From positions 1-46,997 of the forward strand of contig DASYQV010000010.1 of NCBI GenBank assembly GCA_036005125.1: DNA of 46,997 nt, written 5' to 3'. The notes below the pieces were generated by a model. The model was not told where the DNA came from. It did not search any database and saw only the letters and a list, made by a program, of their open reading frames with translations. Of the stretch, positions 34,252 through 42,242 are shown piece after piece; positions within the stretch are counted from its first letter, which is position 1; each line of letters begins with the position of its first letter. The position numbers and the translations under genes are program-made. The stretch comes from DASYQV01 sp036005125. GTDB taxonomy: Bacteria; Acidobacteriota; Vicinamibacteria; Vicinamibacterales; UBA2999.

Positions 34252-35416
34252 CCGCGGAGATCGGATTCGCGCTCATCACATGTTGCGCGCTCTTGCCACG
34301 TCCGCGGAGGTGCACCTGTTCTCGCTCGTCCACGACGACGAGGAGCGTTCGCGGGCGGCGGCGCTTCGCGACCTGACGGCGAGCGTCACGCTGGCGCAGG
34401 TGCCGCGCATGCGCAATCTCGTGAAGGGCGCCGTTCGGCTCGGTTCGAGCCGCCCGCTCACCCACTCGCTCCTCGACGCTCCGGCGGTCGAGCGCGCTCT
34501 GGCGACGATTTCGGCCGAGAAGCGGCCCGACGTCGTGCTCGCGTACTGTTCGGGGATGGCGCGGTTCGCCGGGCGGCATCCGCTCGCCGATGTCGCGTTC
34601 GTGATGGATCTCGTGGATGTCGACTCCGAGAAGTGGGCCGATTACGCACGCACCACGCGCGGGCCCATGGGGTGGATCTATGCGCGCGAGGCACGCTGCC
34701 TCGCTCCATTCGAGGAAACCGCGGCCCGCGCGGCGCACGCGACGCTCGTCGTCAACGACCGGGAGCGGAGTGCGCTGGCCTCGCGCGTCCCTGACGCGGA
34801 CGTCCGGGTGGTGCCGAACGGAATCGACCTCGAGGCGTTCCGGCCCGCTGGTCCGCCCGCGTCGGCTCCGCGCGTCGTCTTCTGCGGGGTCCTTGACTAT
34901 CGACCCAACGAGCGAGGCGCGATCTGGTTTGCTACGAAGGTGTGGCCCCTCATTCGCGCGAAGCGTCCCGACGCGCGGCTGACGCTGGTCGGCAGGAATC
35001 CCACTCCGGCTGTACGGGCGCTCACCGACTCAGACCGCTCGATCGAGGTGACCGGGGCCGTGCCGGACGTCAGACCCTATTTGTGGGACGCCGCGGTCGG
35101 CATTGCGCCGCTCTTCGAGGCGCGAGGCGTGCAGAACAAGGTGCTCGAAGCGGTCGCGGCCGGGATTCCGATGGTCGTCACGCCGGCGGTGGATCTCGGC
35201 CTGCCCAGCCAGGTACGCCGGGCGTGTCTGGTGGCTTCGGATGTGGACGCCTACGCGAGCTCCGTGCTGTCGCTTCTCGAGCTGATGCCGGCAGGGCGCC
35301 GGCGTCTTGCCGAGTGCGCGGATCTCGCGCAGCTCGGCTGGCGCGAGTGCTTGTCCGATCTTCTGCCTATCCTGCAAGAGGCTGTGTCGGTTCGCAGGAC
35401 CCTGGGCCGGGTCTAA
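34208..35416 (+). CDS. TIGR03087-type exosortase-associated glycosyltransferase
   Basis: 402 aa. RILYLTHRLPYAPDRGDRIRAHHMLRALA and VHLFSLVHDDEE are the defining start of the PEP-CTERM/EpsH1 sugar-transferase family. VVPNGIDLEAFRP, VFCGVLDYRPNERGAIWF, IEVTGAVPDVRPYLW and APLFEARGVQNKVLEAVAAGIPMVVT give the GT-B C-terminal half. ATG 34208 lies inside the preceding gene (44-bp overlap). A hairpin covers the stop codon. This is the strongest marker in the window of an exosortase A-linked polysaccharide. Confidence 0.93.
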   Translation: MRILYLTHRLPYAPDRGDRIRAHHMLRALATSAEVHLFSLVHDDEERSRAAALRDLTASVTLAQVPRMRNLVKGAVRLGSSRPLTHSLLDAPAVERALATISAEKRPDVVLAYCSGMARFAGRHPLADVAFVMDLVDVDSEKWADYARTTRGPMGWIYAREARCLAPFEETAARAAHATLVVNDRERSALASRVPDADVRVVPNGIDLEAFRPAGPPASAPRVVFCGVLDYRPNERGAIWFATKVWPLIRAKRPDARLTLVGRNPTPAVRALTDSDRSIEVTGAVPDVRPYLWDAAVGIAPLFEARGVQNKVLEAVAAGIPMVVTPAVDLGLPSQVRRACLVASDVDAYASSVLSLLELMPAGRRRLAECADLAQLGWRECLSDLLPILQEAVSVRRTLGRV

Positions 35417-35426
35417 AGACCCGGCC
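35405..35426. terminator. Bidirectional hairpin between convergent operons
   Basis: GGCCGGGTCT (35405-35414) and AGACCCGGCC (35417-35426) form a 10-bp perfect stem with a 2-base loop that includes the TAA stop of the plus-strand gene (35414-35416). The minus-strand gene stops at 35438. It may serve both operons. The inner hairpin at 24108-24126 is similar (GCCGGG...CAGACCCGGC), so it may be a dispersed element. Confidence 0.55.
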
Positions 35427-35437
35427 TACGTACTGCT

Positions 35438-36553
35438 TCATGTCAACTCAAATGAGCTCCGCCCGCTTGAGCCTGCGACCGGCGACGGCGACGGTGTGAT
35501 AGCGCTCAACACGCGCTCCCGCAGTCGCAGGCGGTTCGTGAGCCGCTGAACGACCTCGGACACGATCAGCAGGGCCACGTAACCCACGATCAAATACAGC
35601 AGCACCCGGGTCCAATATCCCGAGGCCGCGGCCCTTACGACGGGCTGCACGGCGTAGTAGACGGGCATGTGCGCGATGAACACGATCAGCGTGTTCCTCG
35701 CAACGAAGCGCACCACCGCGGGAGCGGGCACGGACCGCACGGCTCGAACCGTCAGAATCGTGCACACCAGATACAGCGTCGAAACGGCCACCGAGGTTGC
35801 AAACGCGGACGCCTGTGGCACGAGCGCGATCGTCATGAATGGGAAGCCCGTTCTCACCGGGATCCGAGCGAGCGTCATCGTCCATGCGACCACGAACGCG
35901 ACGAGAAATGCGGCGGCGGTCCACGGGGACAGCCGCGCTCCGCGATCGACGACATGACCTGTTCCGTGGGCGGGCAACGCCCGCGCCCTGCCCTCCACGA
36001 GGCCGAGGGCGAAAACGGTTATCCAGTTCGAGACGTTCATGTACGCGACAAACGCGCCTGCGGACTGGATCAGGGCGGCACGAACGATCACCTCGCCAAC
36101 GAGGATCATCGCCACGGTGCGATAACGCAGGTCGAACCGCCGCAGCACGAGGCCCCAGACGAGCAGGATGTGCACGTACGCGCCGATGTACCACGTCGTC
36201 GGGTTCGCCGGGAAATCGTCGAGCACGACGTTCACGCCAGCGATGAAGGGCAGGTAATTGCTTTCGAGCGCATCCCCGAAGGTGGCAAGCCCGATCACGC
36301 TGATGAGCAGCGCCGCCGCCAGACCGTATAGGTACACATCGAACAGTCGACGGGACAGCACCTGCCACGTCGATCGTTGCTCGCGCGCCAGGCCATAGCC
36401 GGCGGCGTAGAGAAACAGCGCGACGCCTATCTGCTTGGGATAGATCGGCGGCAGAAGCGTCAGCATCGCCGCGTCGGCGAAGTGCCCGAGCACTATCAGC
36501 GTGAGGCCGATCGCCTTGAGCCAATCAATCGACGGCTGGTATTCCCTCGACAT
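35438..36553 (-). CDS. Acyltransferase 3 family membrane protein
   Basis: 371 aa from ATG 36553, preceded by AGGAAGG at 4-nt spacing. DWLKAIGLTLIVLGHFADA holds the GH motif of Acyl_transf_3 (OafA/WecH type). About ten hydrophobic spans follow, and FVARNTLIVFIAHMPVYYAV resembles the C-terminal helices of the family. It moves an acetyl or longer acyl group to a sugar hydroxyl across or at the inner membrane. Its start overlaps the upstream gene's end by 29 bp. It is the last gene of the operon that contains the acyl carrier protein and ligase. Confidence 0.9.
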   Translation of the reverse strand: MSREYQPSIDWLKAIGLTLIVLGHFADAAMLTLLPPIYPKQIGVALFLYAAGYGLAREQRSTWQVLSRRLFDVYLYGLAAALLISVIGLATFGDALESNYLPFIAGVNVVLDDFPANPTTWYIGAYVHILLVWGLVLRRFDLRYRTVAMILVGEVIVRAALIQSAGAFVAYMNVSNWITVFALGLVEGRARALPAHGTGHVVDRGARLSPWTAAAFLVAFVVAWTMTLARIPVRTGFPFMTIALVPQASAFATSVAVSTLYLVCTILTVRAVRSVPAPAVVRFVARNTLIVFIAHMPVYYAVQPVVRAAASGYWTRVLLYLIVGYVALLIVSEVVQRLTNRLRLRERVLSAITPSPSPVAGSSGRSSFELT

Positions 36554-37199
36554 ATGTCCTTCCTGCATCGGTCTCCGGCCGCGGCGGCCGCGGCTTGAGG
36601 ACTCTGACGAAGCGCGCCGGGTTCCCCGCGACCATGATGCGCGCCGGCACGGGCGTTGACACCACCGCGCCCGCCGCGACCATCGTCTGCGGCCCCACGT
36701 TGGCGAGAATCGTCGCGCCCTCGCCGATCCAGGCGTGCTCACCGATCTCAATCTGCCGGCTTCGTGTGGGATCGCCCGCCGACCATGTCCCGTCCGGGCG
36801 AAGCTCGTGCTGGCCGCCGCCGCTGAGCAGGCTGACGCGGCTGCCGATGAGGGAGCCGCGCCCGAGCACGGCGCAGCCGATGAGCGCGTAGGCCCCCACG
36901 AACACTCCCTCCGCGATTCGCGCGCGGCGATGGGTGAAGATCGTTCCAAAGCCGATATAGAAGTCGCCGCGGCACTCGTCGAGCGTCAACCGGTAGAAGG
37001 CCCGTCGAGCCACGACGCCGGGTGTTCCGGGGATCAGGGCCATGATCTGCGCCCAGAGCCCGAATACCGATTCGCCGTACGGCGAGCGCTTCCGCTCGAT
37101 CCATGCCGTGGCCGCAGCCGGCGCGACCAGTACCAGCGCGCACGCATCGATCGCGATCTTCGCCGCCGCCCGAACCGATTGAAGGACGCTGCGGCTCAC
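36525..37199 (-). CDS. Hexapeptide-repeat acyltransferase with N-terminal membrane segment
   Basis: 224 aa from GTG 37199, overlapping the ligase stop (GTGA). An N-terminal hydrophobic helix, IAIDACALVLVAPAAATAW, is followed by IMALIPGTPGVVARRAFYRLTLDECR. The beta-helix is visible in FGTIFTHRRARIAEGVFVG, IGCAVLGRGSLIGSRVSLLS, IEIGEHAWIGEGATILANVG and TMVAAGAVVSTPVP, ending AGNPARFVRVL. The GGGQHE loop contains the probable catalytic His. It lies between an AMP-forming ligase and a membrane acyltransferase, so it probably takes an acyl group made by that pathway. Confidence 0.88.
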   Translation of the reverse strand: MSRSVLQSVRAAAKIAIDACALVLVAPAAATAWIERKRSPYGESVFGLWAQIMALIPGTPGVVARRAFYRLTLDECRGDFYIGFGTIFTHRRARIAEGVFVGAYALIGCAVLGRGSLIGSRVSLLSGGGQHELRPDGTWSAGDPTRSRQIEIGEHAWIGEGATILANVGPQTMVAAGAVVSTPVPARIMVAGNPARFVRVLKPRPPRPETDAGRTYVEGIPAVD

Positions 37200-38551
37200 G
37201 ATGCACCTTCCTCAATCGGCCCCGCCTTGCGGACGCGCTTGTAGCGTTGTGAATAGAGCGGCTGGTCGCTGAGCGTGACGCGCGCCGGCACCTTGTACGG
37301 CTCGAGCCGCTCCATGCAGAAGCTTCGCATCCGCGCGCGGAACTCCGCGGGACGCTCCGCGCTCGCCAGCCGAACGGTGGCGGTGACAATCTGCCCGACA
37401 ATCGGGTGCGGCTCACCGCGCACGCAGGCGTCGGTCACGTTGTCGAGGGCGAGCAGCACGCTCTCGACCTCTGCCGGATGAACCTTGCTCCCTCCCACGT
37501 TAATCACCTCGCTCCGACGGCCGAGGATGCGCAGCCACTCGCCATCGGACTCGACGAGGTCGCCCGTATCGAGGAAGCCATCGGCATCGAACGGGCTCGG
37601 CGCGTTGAGATAGCCGAGCATCGCGGACTTGGAACGCACCCACAGTCGTCCGTCGATCACCTTCGTCTCGTACCCCTCACCGCCGACGCGCACCCACAGG
37701 GAGTCGCGTCCACGTGATTTCGAGCGAAGAATGCCGAATTCGGTCGAACCGTACGTCTGCTGCAGCTCGGCATGCGGAAATGCCGCGGAGAGCCGCGCCA
37801 GCGTGCTCTCCGGCATTGGTTCGGTGCCGTAGGTGACGAGCCTCAGCGACGAGATGTCGTACCGTGTGGAGGCGTTGGAGAGCAGCAGCAGATTCAGGAA
37901 CGTCGGCGACGTCGGCAGCAGCTCGACCCGATGCTCCTCGATCGACTGGCAGACACCGTCCGGCGATCGGTCCCTTGGCACCACGCTCATTCCGCCGTTG
38001 GACAGCGTGTAGAACAACGTGTTCACGCCGCCGATGTGGTCGATCTGAAGGAACACCAGCGTGCGGTAGCAGTTGCGCGCAACCTTGAACTTCTCGAGCA
38101 GCGCCGTGAGGTCGTGCACCGCGGCCTTGTGAGTGCCCGTCGAGCCCGAGGTGAAAAGCACGAGGCCCGCATGCTGCCGCTCGCGCAGCCGCTGATGGAG
38201 CGCGTGCGATGCCGCACGGCCGGTGCGCCGAAGCTCGCCGGTCGACGGCGACACCCGCAGCTCGACCTCGGCGATCTCCAGGAAATCGTCACGCGAGCGC
38301 GCCGCGTCGCTCGAGATCGGCACGATGATTGCGCCGCGCGCGGCAAGCGCCAGGAAGCAGGCAATCGAGTCCGCGCCATAGTCGCCTTCGAGACTCGCAA
38401 CGGTGCCCGGCGTGACATCGATGCGGGCGAGGTCCTCGATCCTGGCCTGAATCGTGTCGAGCAGCTCGCCGTACGTATGCGTTCGCCCGGGAGTCCCGAC
38501 GGCGCCTGCGGAGCGATTCCGACCAAGATGTTCGAACAGCCAGTCGATCAT
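37196..38551 (-). CDS. AMP-forming acyl-CoA/acyl-ACP synthetase (ANL superfamily)
   Basis: 451 aa. ATG 38551 overlaps the SDR stop (ATGA). Motifs: the P-loop LVLFTSGSTGTHKA (A3), LQQTYGSTEFG (A5), DTGDLVESDGEWLRILGR (A7/A8), and VPARVTL...KRVRKAG, whose lysine is probably the catalytic A10 Lys. It is shorter than the 500-plus residues usual for the family. It activates a carboxylic acid as an adenylate and passes it to a thiol. With the acyl carrier protein encoded two genes upstream, the likely product is acyl-ACP; acyl-CoA is also possible. Confidence 0.9.
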   Translation of the reverse strand: MIDWLFEHLGRNRSAGAVGTPGRTHTYGELLDTIQARIEDLARIDVTPGTVASLEGDYGADSIACFLALAARGAIIVPISSDAARSRDDFLEIAEVELRVSPSTGELRRTGRAASHALHQRLRERQHAGLVLFTSGSTGTHKAAVHDLTALLEKFKVARNCYRTLVFLQIDHIGGVNTLFYTLSNGGMSVVPRDRSPDGVCQSIEEHRVELLPTSPTFLNLLLLSNASTRYDISSLRLVTYGTEPMPESTLARLSAAFPHAELQQTYGSTEFGILRSKSRGRDSLWVRVGGEGYETKVIDGRLWVRSKSAMLGYLNAPSPFDADGFLDTGDLVESDGEWLRILGRRSEVINVGGSKVHPAEVESVLLALDNVTDACVRGEPHPIVGQIVTATVRLASAERPAEFRARMRSFCMERLEPYKVPARVTLSDQPLYSQRYKRVRKAGPIEEGAS

Positions 38552-39249
38552 GCGACGCCTCCGAGGTAAACGACCTGGCCAGTGACAAGCCCGCTGTCCG
38601 GCCGGAGAAAGAAGTCCACGACGTTGGCGACGTCCGACGGCTCGGCCCAGCGTGGCACGGCCTGGCGTGCGATGAGCTTCGTCATCGCCTCCTCCGAGAC
38701 GTTTCGCGTGAGGTCCGTGCGGACCGGCGACGGACCCACCGCATTACACGTGATGCCCCACTGTCCGAGCTCCCGCGCCGTCACGCGCGTGAACGTCTCG
38801 ACAGCGCTCTTCGAGGCGGCGTACACCGACTCGCCTTCGAGACCGAGCGGCACCGCGATGGTGGAGACGTTGACGATCCGCGGGTGCTTCGAGCGCCGCA
38901 GCAGGCGCAGGCCGGCCTGCGTGAACAGGAACGTGCCGAGGAAGTTCGTCTCCATGATGCGGCGCGCGACGTCAACCGGCGTCAGGGCCATGAGATTCAT
39001 GCTTGCGATGCCGGCGTTGTTGATGAGCGCGTCGAGTCGGTCCACGCGGCGGCGGAGGTCGGCGAACAACGCCTTGACGGCCGCTTCGTCGGCCACGTCA
39101 ACACAGGCGTGGACGTAGCGCTCGTGGTTCAGCGGGGAGGGACCGCGTCCGCATCCGATCACCGTGTCACCCTGAGCCAGGTAGTGCTCGGCGAGCGACC
39201 GGCCGAGGCCGCGCGTGGCGCCGGTGATCAGCACATGACGATCGCTCAT
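38548..39249 (-). CDS. Short-chain dehydrogenase/reductase (FabG-like)
   Basis: 233 aa. ATG 39249 overlaps the acyl carrier protein stop (ATGA). The cofactor loop is ITGATRGLGRSLAE, the LINNAGIASMNLM region follows, and the catalytic site is S...YAASKSAVETF (YxxxK). The tail has FFLRPDSGLVTGQVVYLGG. It is close to beta-ketoacyl-ACP reductase. Next to an acyl carrier protein it probably reduces a 3-oxoacyl chain held on that carrier, so the attached acyl group may be 3-hydroxylated. That last point is inference. Confidence 0.9.
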   Translation of the reverse strand: MSDRHVLITGATRGLGRSLAEHYLAQGDTVIGCGRGPSPLNHERYVHACVDVADEAAVKALFADLRRRVDRLDALINNAGIASMNLMALTPVDVARRIMETNFLGTFLFTQAGLRLLRRSKHPRIVNVSTIAVPLGLEGESVYAASKSAVETFTRVTARELGQWGITCNAVGPSPVRTDLTRNVSEEAMTKLIARQAVPRWAEPSDVANVVDFFLRPDSGLVTGQVVYLGGVA

Positions 39250-39578
39250 GGCCGCTGCGCTACCACCTCCTCGAGATACGTCAGCAGCGTCGGGACGTCG
39301 CGAAACGGGCTGCGGGCCCGCGACATCGCGCGCTCGTTCGCCAGCGTGATCGTCATGCCCCGGTCGGCGAGCCGCTCTTCGATTTCAATGAGCAGCGCGA
39401 CGAGGCCGAGGGAGTCGAGCGGGCTTGCGTTGCCGAAAATCGGAGCCGTGGGCGACACCTCGAGTTGTTCGCCCGGTGTACGGCTCCTGTTGAGCTGCGC
39501 GATCGATTCGAGCACGACTGCCTGCAGCTCGGCGGTTTCGATGGGATGGGCGGTGTCGTCGGATGGGTTGCTCGACAT
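39246..39578 (-). CDS. Acyl carrier protein
   Basis: 110 aa. The phosphopantetheine site is in ASPLDSLGLVALLIEIEERL (Ser of DSL). The region is acidic and helical, as expected, with an N-terminal extension of about 20 residues. ATG 39578 follows AAGGGACC, which overlaps the TAA of the upstream gene (6-nt gap). It is distinct from the housekeeping ACP by its longer N- and C-terminal arms (ending LTYLEEVVAQRP). It presumably carries the acyl chain used by the neighbouring ligase, SDR and acyltransferases. Confidence 0.9.
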   Translation of the reverse strand: MSSNPSDDTAHPIETAELQAVVLESIAQLNRSRTPGEQLEVSPTAPIFGNASPLDSLGLVALLIEIEERLADRGMTITLANERAMSRARSPFRDVPTLLTYLEEVVAQRP

Positions 39579-39584
39579 GGTCCC

Positions 39585-42206
39585 TTACCAGAGAAGTCGC
39601 ACGACCAACGTGAGGAACGCCGCGGCGGCCAGCACGACCGCCCGGCGCACCGCGCGCGCTCGTTGAGGGGTGAACGAAAGCGGCCGGCCGAAATCAGGCG
39701 CCGTGACCTCCGGGGACGGCGCCGTGGCGTCTGGCGTCCTCCGGAACCAGGCCTGCGAGAACCCGAACGACATCAGCAGCGCCAGCGCGCGGGTACACGC
39801 GCTCGTCTGGCGGCGCCGCAGCTCGTCGATGGCACCGCGGTAGAAAAATTCCGCCCGCTCGCGGAAGCGCACGCGCTCGTCGCCCGACGCATGCATCATC
39901 GCGTAGTGGAAGACGCACGCTTTCCGGATCTCCTGCGCGGCCCACGTTTCGGTCGGGTACTCGAGACGATCGGGCTTGTCGAGATACAGGTACTCGTGGG
40001 CGGCCATCCAGCGCGCGTAATGGAGCAGGCTCGCGCGCGCGTACGCATAGCGTTCGTCGAGCTCGCCGCGCTCCGCCTTGAAGTCGAGATACGTGCCGAG
40101 CGCCTGCAGGAATGCGGAATACGACCACCGGTTCTCGATGTCGTCGAGGCGCCGCGACGCGATGTCGTCTTCAGGATGCACGCACCGGCGAACGAGATCC
40201 TCTGCCTTGCGGAGGTAACGCAGTTCGCCGGACACGCGTGTCGCGTCCAGCAGGGCGAGAATCGAGTGCGCCGCGCCGCGCCCGGGACCGTGATAGTGAA
40301 ACGATCCCGTGGCGCTCGCCAGACCCGTCGCGCCGCGATCGAGCCAGCGGAAACGGCTGCGGCGGCCGTCGTCCATCGCAATGACCCAGTCGGCGAGCTC
40401 GAGAACCGCCCGACGCGAGCGCGCATCGCCGGTCAGGAAGTAATGCAGCGCGAACCCGGACGTGTAGTTGTGCTCCGCCGACGGCCCCCCGCCCCACACC
40501 CGATCGGCGCGCGGATACGAACGGTGGGTCGAGATGCCCGCGTCCACGTAGTGAAACGTGTGCCAGAACAGTCCGTGGTTGTACGCCGCCTTGTCACGGT
40601 CGGTGTGATAGATGTCGATGTCGGCCACGTGTGACGCGAGCTCGGTCATGAGCTGATGAAACCGGCCGTCACCCGTGCGCAGAAACTGGCAGCCGAACCC
40701 GTAGATCAGGTCGTACTGGTTGTTGTAGTGCGAGATGAGCGGCGCATTCGCCGGCTGGAATGCGCTTTCGTGATCGGCATAGACATCGCCGAAGTTGCGC
40801 CAGCCGTACTCGTCGATCACTTCGCGCCGGTTCAGGAAACCGTGCGGCCCGAGCGCCGCGGCCACGAGCGACAGGTAGCCCTCATCGGGATCCTCAATCG
40901 CAGGGATCAGGTACCGAACAGCGTCGGACCGGCAGCAGGTGTGCGGATCCACCGACGCGAGGAGCGGTGCGCGGCACCAATCGAGCGGCATATCGGTGAC
41001 GGTGTCATGGCCGAACGCGATGTAGAACTCGTGCGTCTTCTGCTCGCCCCCCTGCAGCTCGTGCACATCAGCGTATGTGCCGGGGAACAACCGCAGCACC
41101 AGGGCGGTCCCGTCGCTTTCAATGGCCTTTGGAAAGTTCTGCCAGAAGGCGGGGACGGCCAGCGCGAGCGAGCCGCGTCTGCCGGAAAGAGCGACCACCG
41201 GCGTCGCACGCCGGCCGATCCGTTCCGCTGACCCGGCACGCAGGCGGTACCCGCGCTGCTCGTGCGGCACGATCCCATGCCGGTTGCGGTGCGCCGGACT
41301 GCGCCAGTTCTCGCCGCCGCTCGAGTACTGCGCGATGGCGAACGGGAAGTCGCAATCCTCGAACGGCGCGTCGATCTCCTGCGAGCATCGCAGCCGCACC
41401 GCCGGTCGATCGACAGGCAATGCGAGCGTGAGCGACAGATCGCGAATCTCCACCGCGCCCGCGTCGCCGAGCTCCCAGATCCCACCGCGGTGACGTGCGC
41501 GACGAGGGTTCCGGATGGTCAGCTCACCCCGTACCGTCGCCGAAGCAGCAAAGAAATGCGCGCGGAACTCGACCTCGAGGCGCGGATTCCACCCCCGGCC
41601 ACGCCAGGTGCCCAGCGTCCCCTCGACGTGCACGGTCGCACGCAGCGTTCCCTGCTCCTCGACGCGCAGGCTCCGGATGCGCGTCCCAAGCCGCGTGCCG
41701 TTGCCGAGTTCGGCGACGAGACCGCTCCGCGCGACGTCGAGGGCAGGCGCCCCATCCACGCCGATAACGGTGAACGGAAACGCGCCGTTCCGCCGGAACA
41801 TAAATCGCGCCGCGCCGGTGTTGACCTCTATCGAATCATCGACTGACGTGACAACGAGCGGCATCGCCGGCATCGCCTGGTACAAGTCGGTTCGAACGGT
41901 GTAGGCAGCCTCGATGCCGGCATCCACAGAGGCGTCGAACTCGAGCAGCACCCACCGGGCCGAGCCGTCCGCCCAGCGGTCGAGGGTTCGCGCCTGCACG
42001 GCCATCGGTCCCCACGGCCCATCGAGACCGATCGCCCCCTCGTCGCGACAGACGCCCTTGGGAAACGGGATACCCAGTCGCACCGGCTCGCCGCGGCGTC
42101 GCAGCGGTCCACCGAAAGGGTGCCCAAGGGTGACGGCAACATCCGTCGACCGTTCATCGACTCGCATCGATAGCTCGCTGACGTCGTGAAGGCGTGCAGA
42201 TGACAT
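39585..42206 (-). CDS. RIFT-barrel/(alpha/alpha)6-type polysaccharide-active protein with C-terminal membrane anchor
   Basis: About 873 aa. The N-terminal third is beta-rich (AVTLGHPFGGPLRRRGEPVRLGIPFPKGV, resembling RIFT-barrel proteins of the YetA/PL-like group). The middle and C-terminal part is helical, with YADHESAFQPANAPLISHYNNQYDLIYGF, WHTFHYVDAG, AEHNYTSGFALHYFLTGD and SFHYHGPGRGAAHS, as in (alpha/alpha)6 barrel lyases or hydrolases. The end RRAVVLAAAAFLTLVVRLLW looks like a tail anchor. No signal peptide is visible from ATG 42206 or from a second start at 42167. It heads the acyl-carrier operon. Catalytic residues cannot be assigned; it could trim or modify the polymer or its lipid-linked precursor at the inner membrane. 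Confidence 0.75.
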   Translation of the reverse strand: MSSARLHDVSELSMRVDERSTDVAVTLGHPFGGPLRRRGEPVRLGIPFPKGVCRDEGAIGLDGPWGPMAVQARTLDRWADGSARWVLLEFDASVDAGIEAAYTVRTDLYQAMPAMPLVVTSVDDSIEVNTGAARFMFRRNGAFPFTVIGVDGAPALDVARSGLVAELGNGTRLGTRIRSLRVEEQGTLRATVHVEGTLGTWRGRGWNPRLEVEFRAHFFAASATVRGELTIRNPRRARHRGGIWELGDAGAVEIRDLSLTLALPVDRPAVRLRCSQEIDAPFEDCDFPFAIAQYSSGGENWRSPAHRNRHGIVPHEQRGYRLRAGSAERIGRRATPVVALSGRRGSLALAVPAFWQNFPKAIESDGTALVLRLFPGTYADVHELQGGEQKTHEFYIAFGHDTVTDMPLDWCRAPLLASVDPHTCCRSDAVRYLIPAIEDPDEGYLSLVAAALGPHGFLNRREVIDEYGWRNFGDVYADHESAFQPANAPLISHYNNQYDLIYGFGCQFLRTGDGRFHQLMTELASHVADIDIYHTDRDKAAYNHGLFWHTFHYVDAGISTHRSYPRADRVWGGGPSAEHNYTSGFALHYFLTGDARSRRAVLELADWVIAMDDGRRSRFRWLDRGATGLASATGSFHYHGPGRGAAHSILALLDATRVSGELRYLRKAEDLVRRCVHPEDDIASRRLDDIENRWSYSAFLQALGTYLDFKAERGELDERYAYARASLLHYARWMAAHEYLYLDKPDRLEYPTETWAAQEIRKACVFHYAMMHASGDERVRFRERAEFFYRGAIDELRRRQTSACTRALALLMSFGFSQAWFRRTPDATAPSPEVTAPDFGRPLSFTPQRARAVRRAVVLAAAAFLTLVVRLLW

Positions 42207-42226
42207 GAGGGTGCGCCAGGTGACAT

Positions 42227-42242
42227 AGCAACCCGCGCGCCG
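42227..42242 (-). promoter_or_regulatory. Putative sigma-54 promoter of the RIFT-barrel/ACP operon
   Basis: The minus strand reads CGGCGCGCGGGTTGCT: GGC-CG at -24, exact spacing, perfect TTGCT at -12 (10 of 12). The predicted start site is near 42216, only about 10 nt before ATG 42206. This leaves open a leaderless-like start or translation from ATG 42167. Confidence 0.48.
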
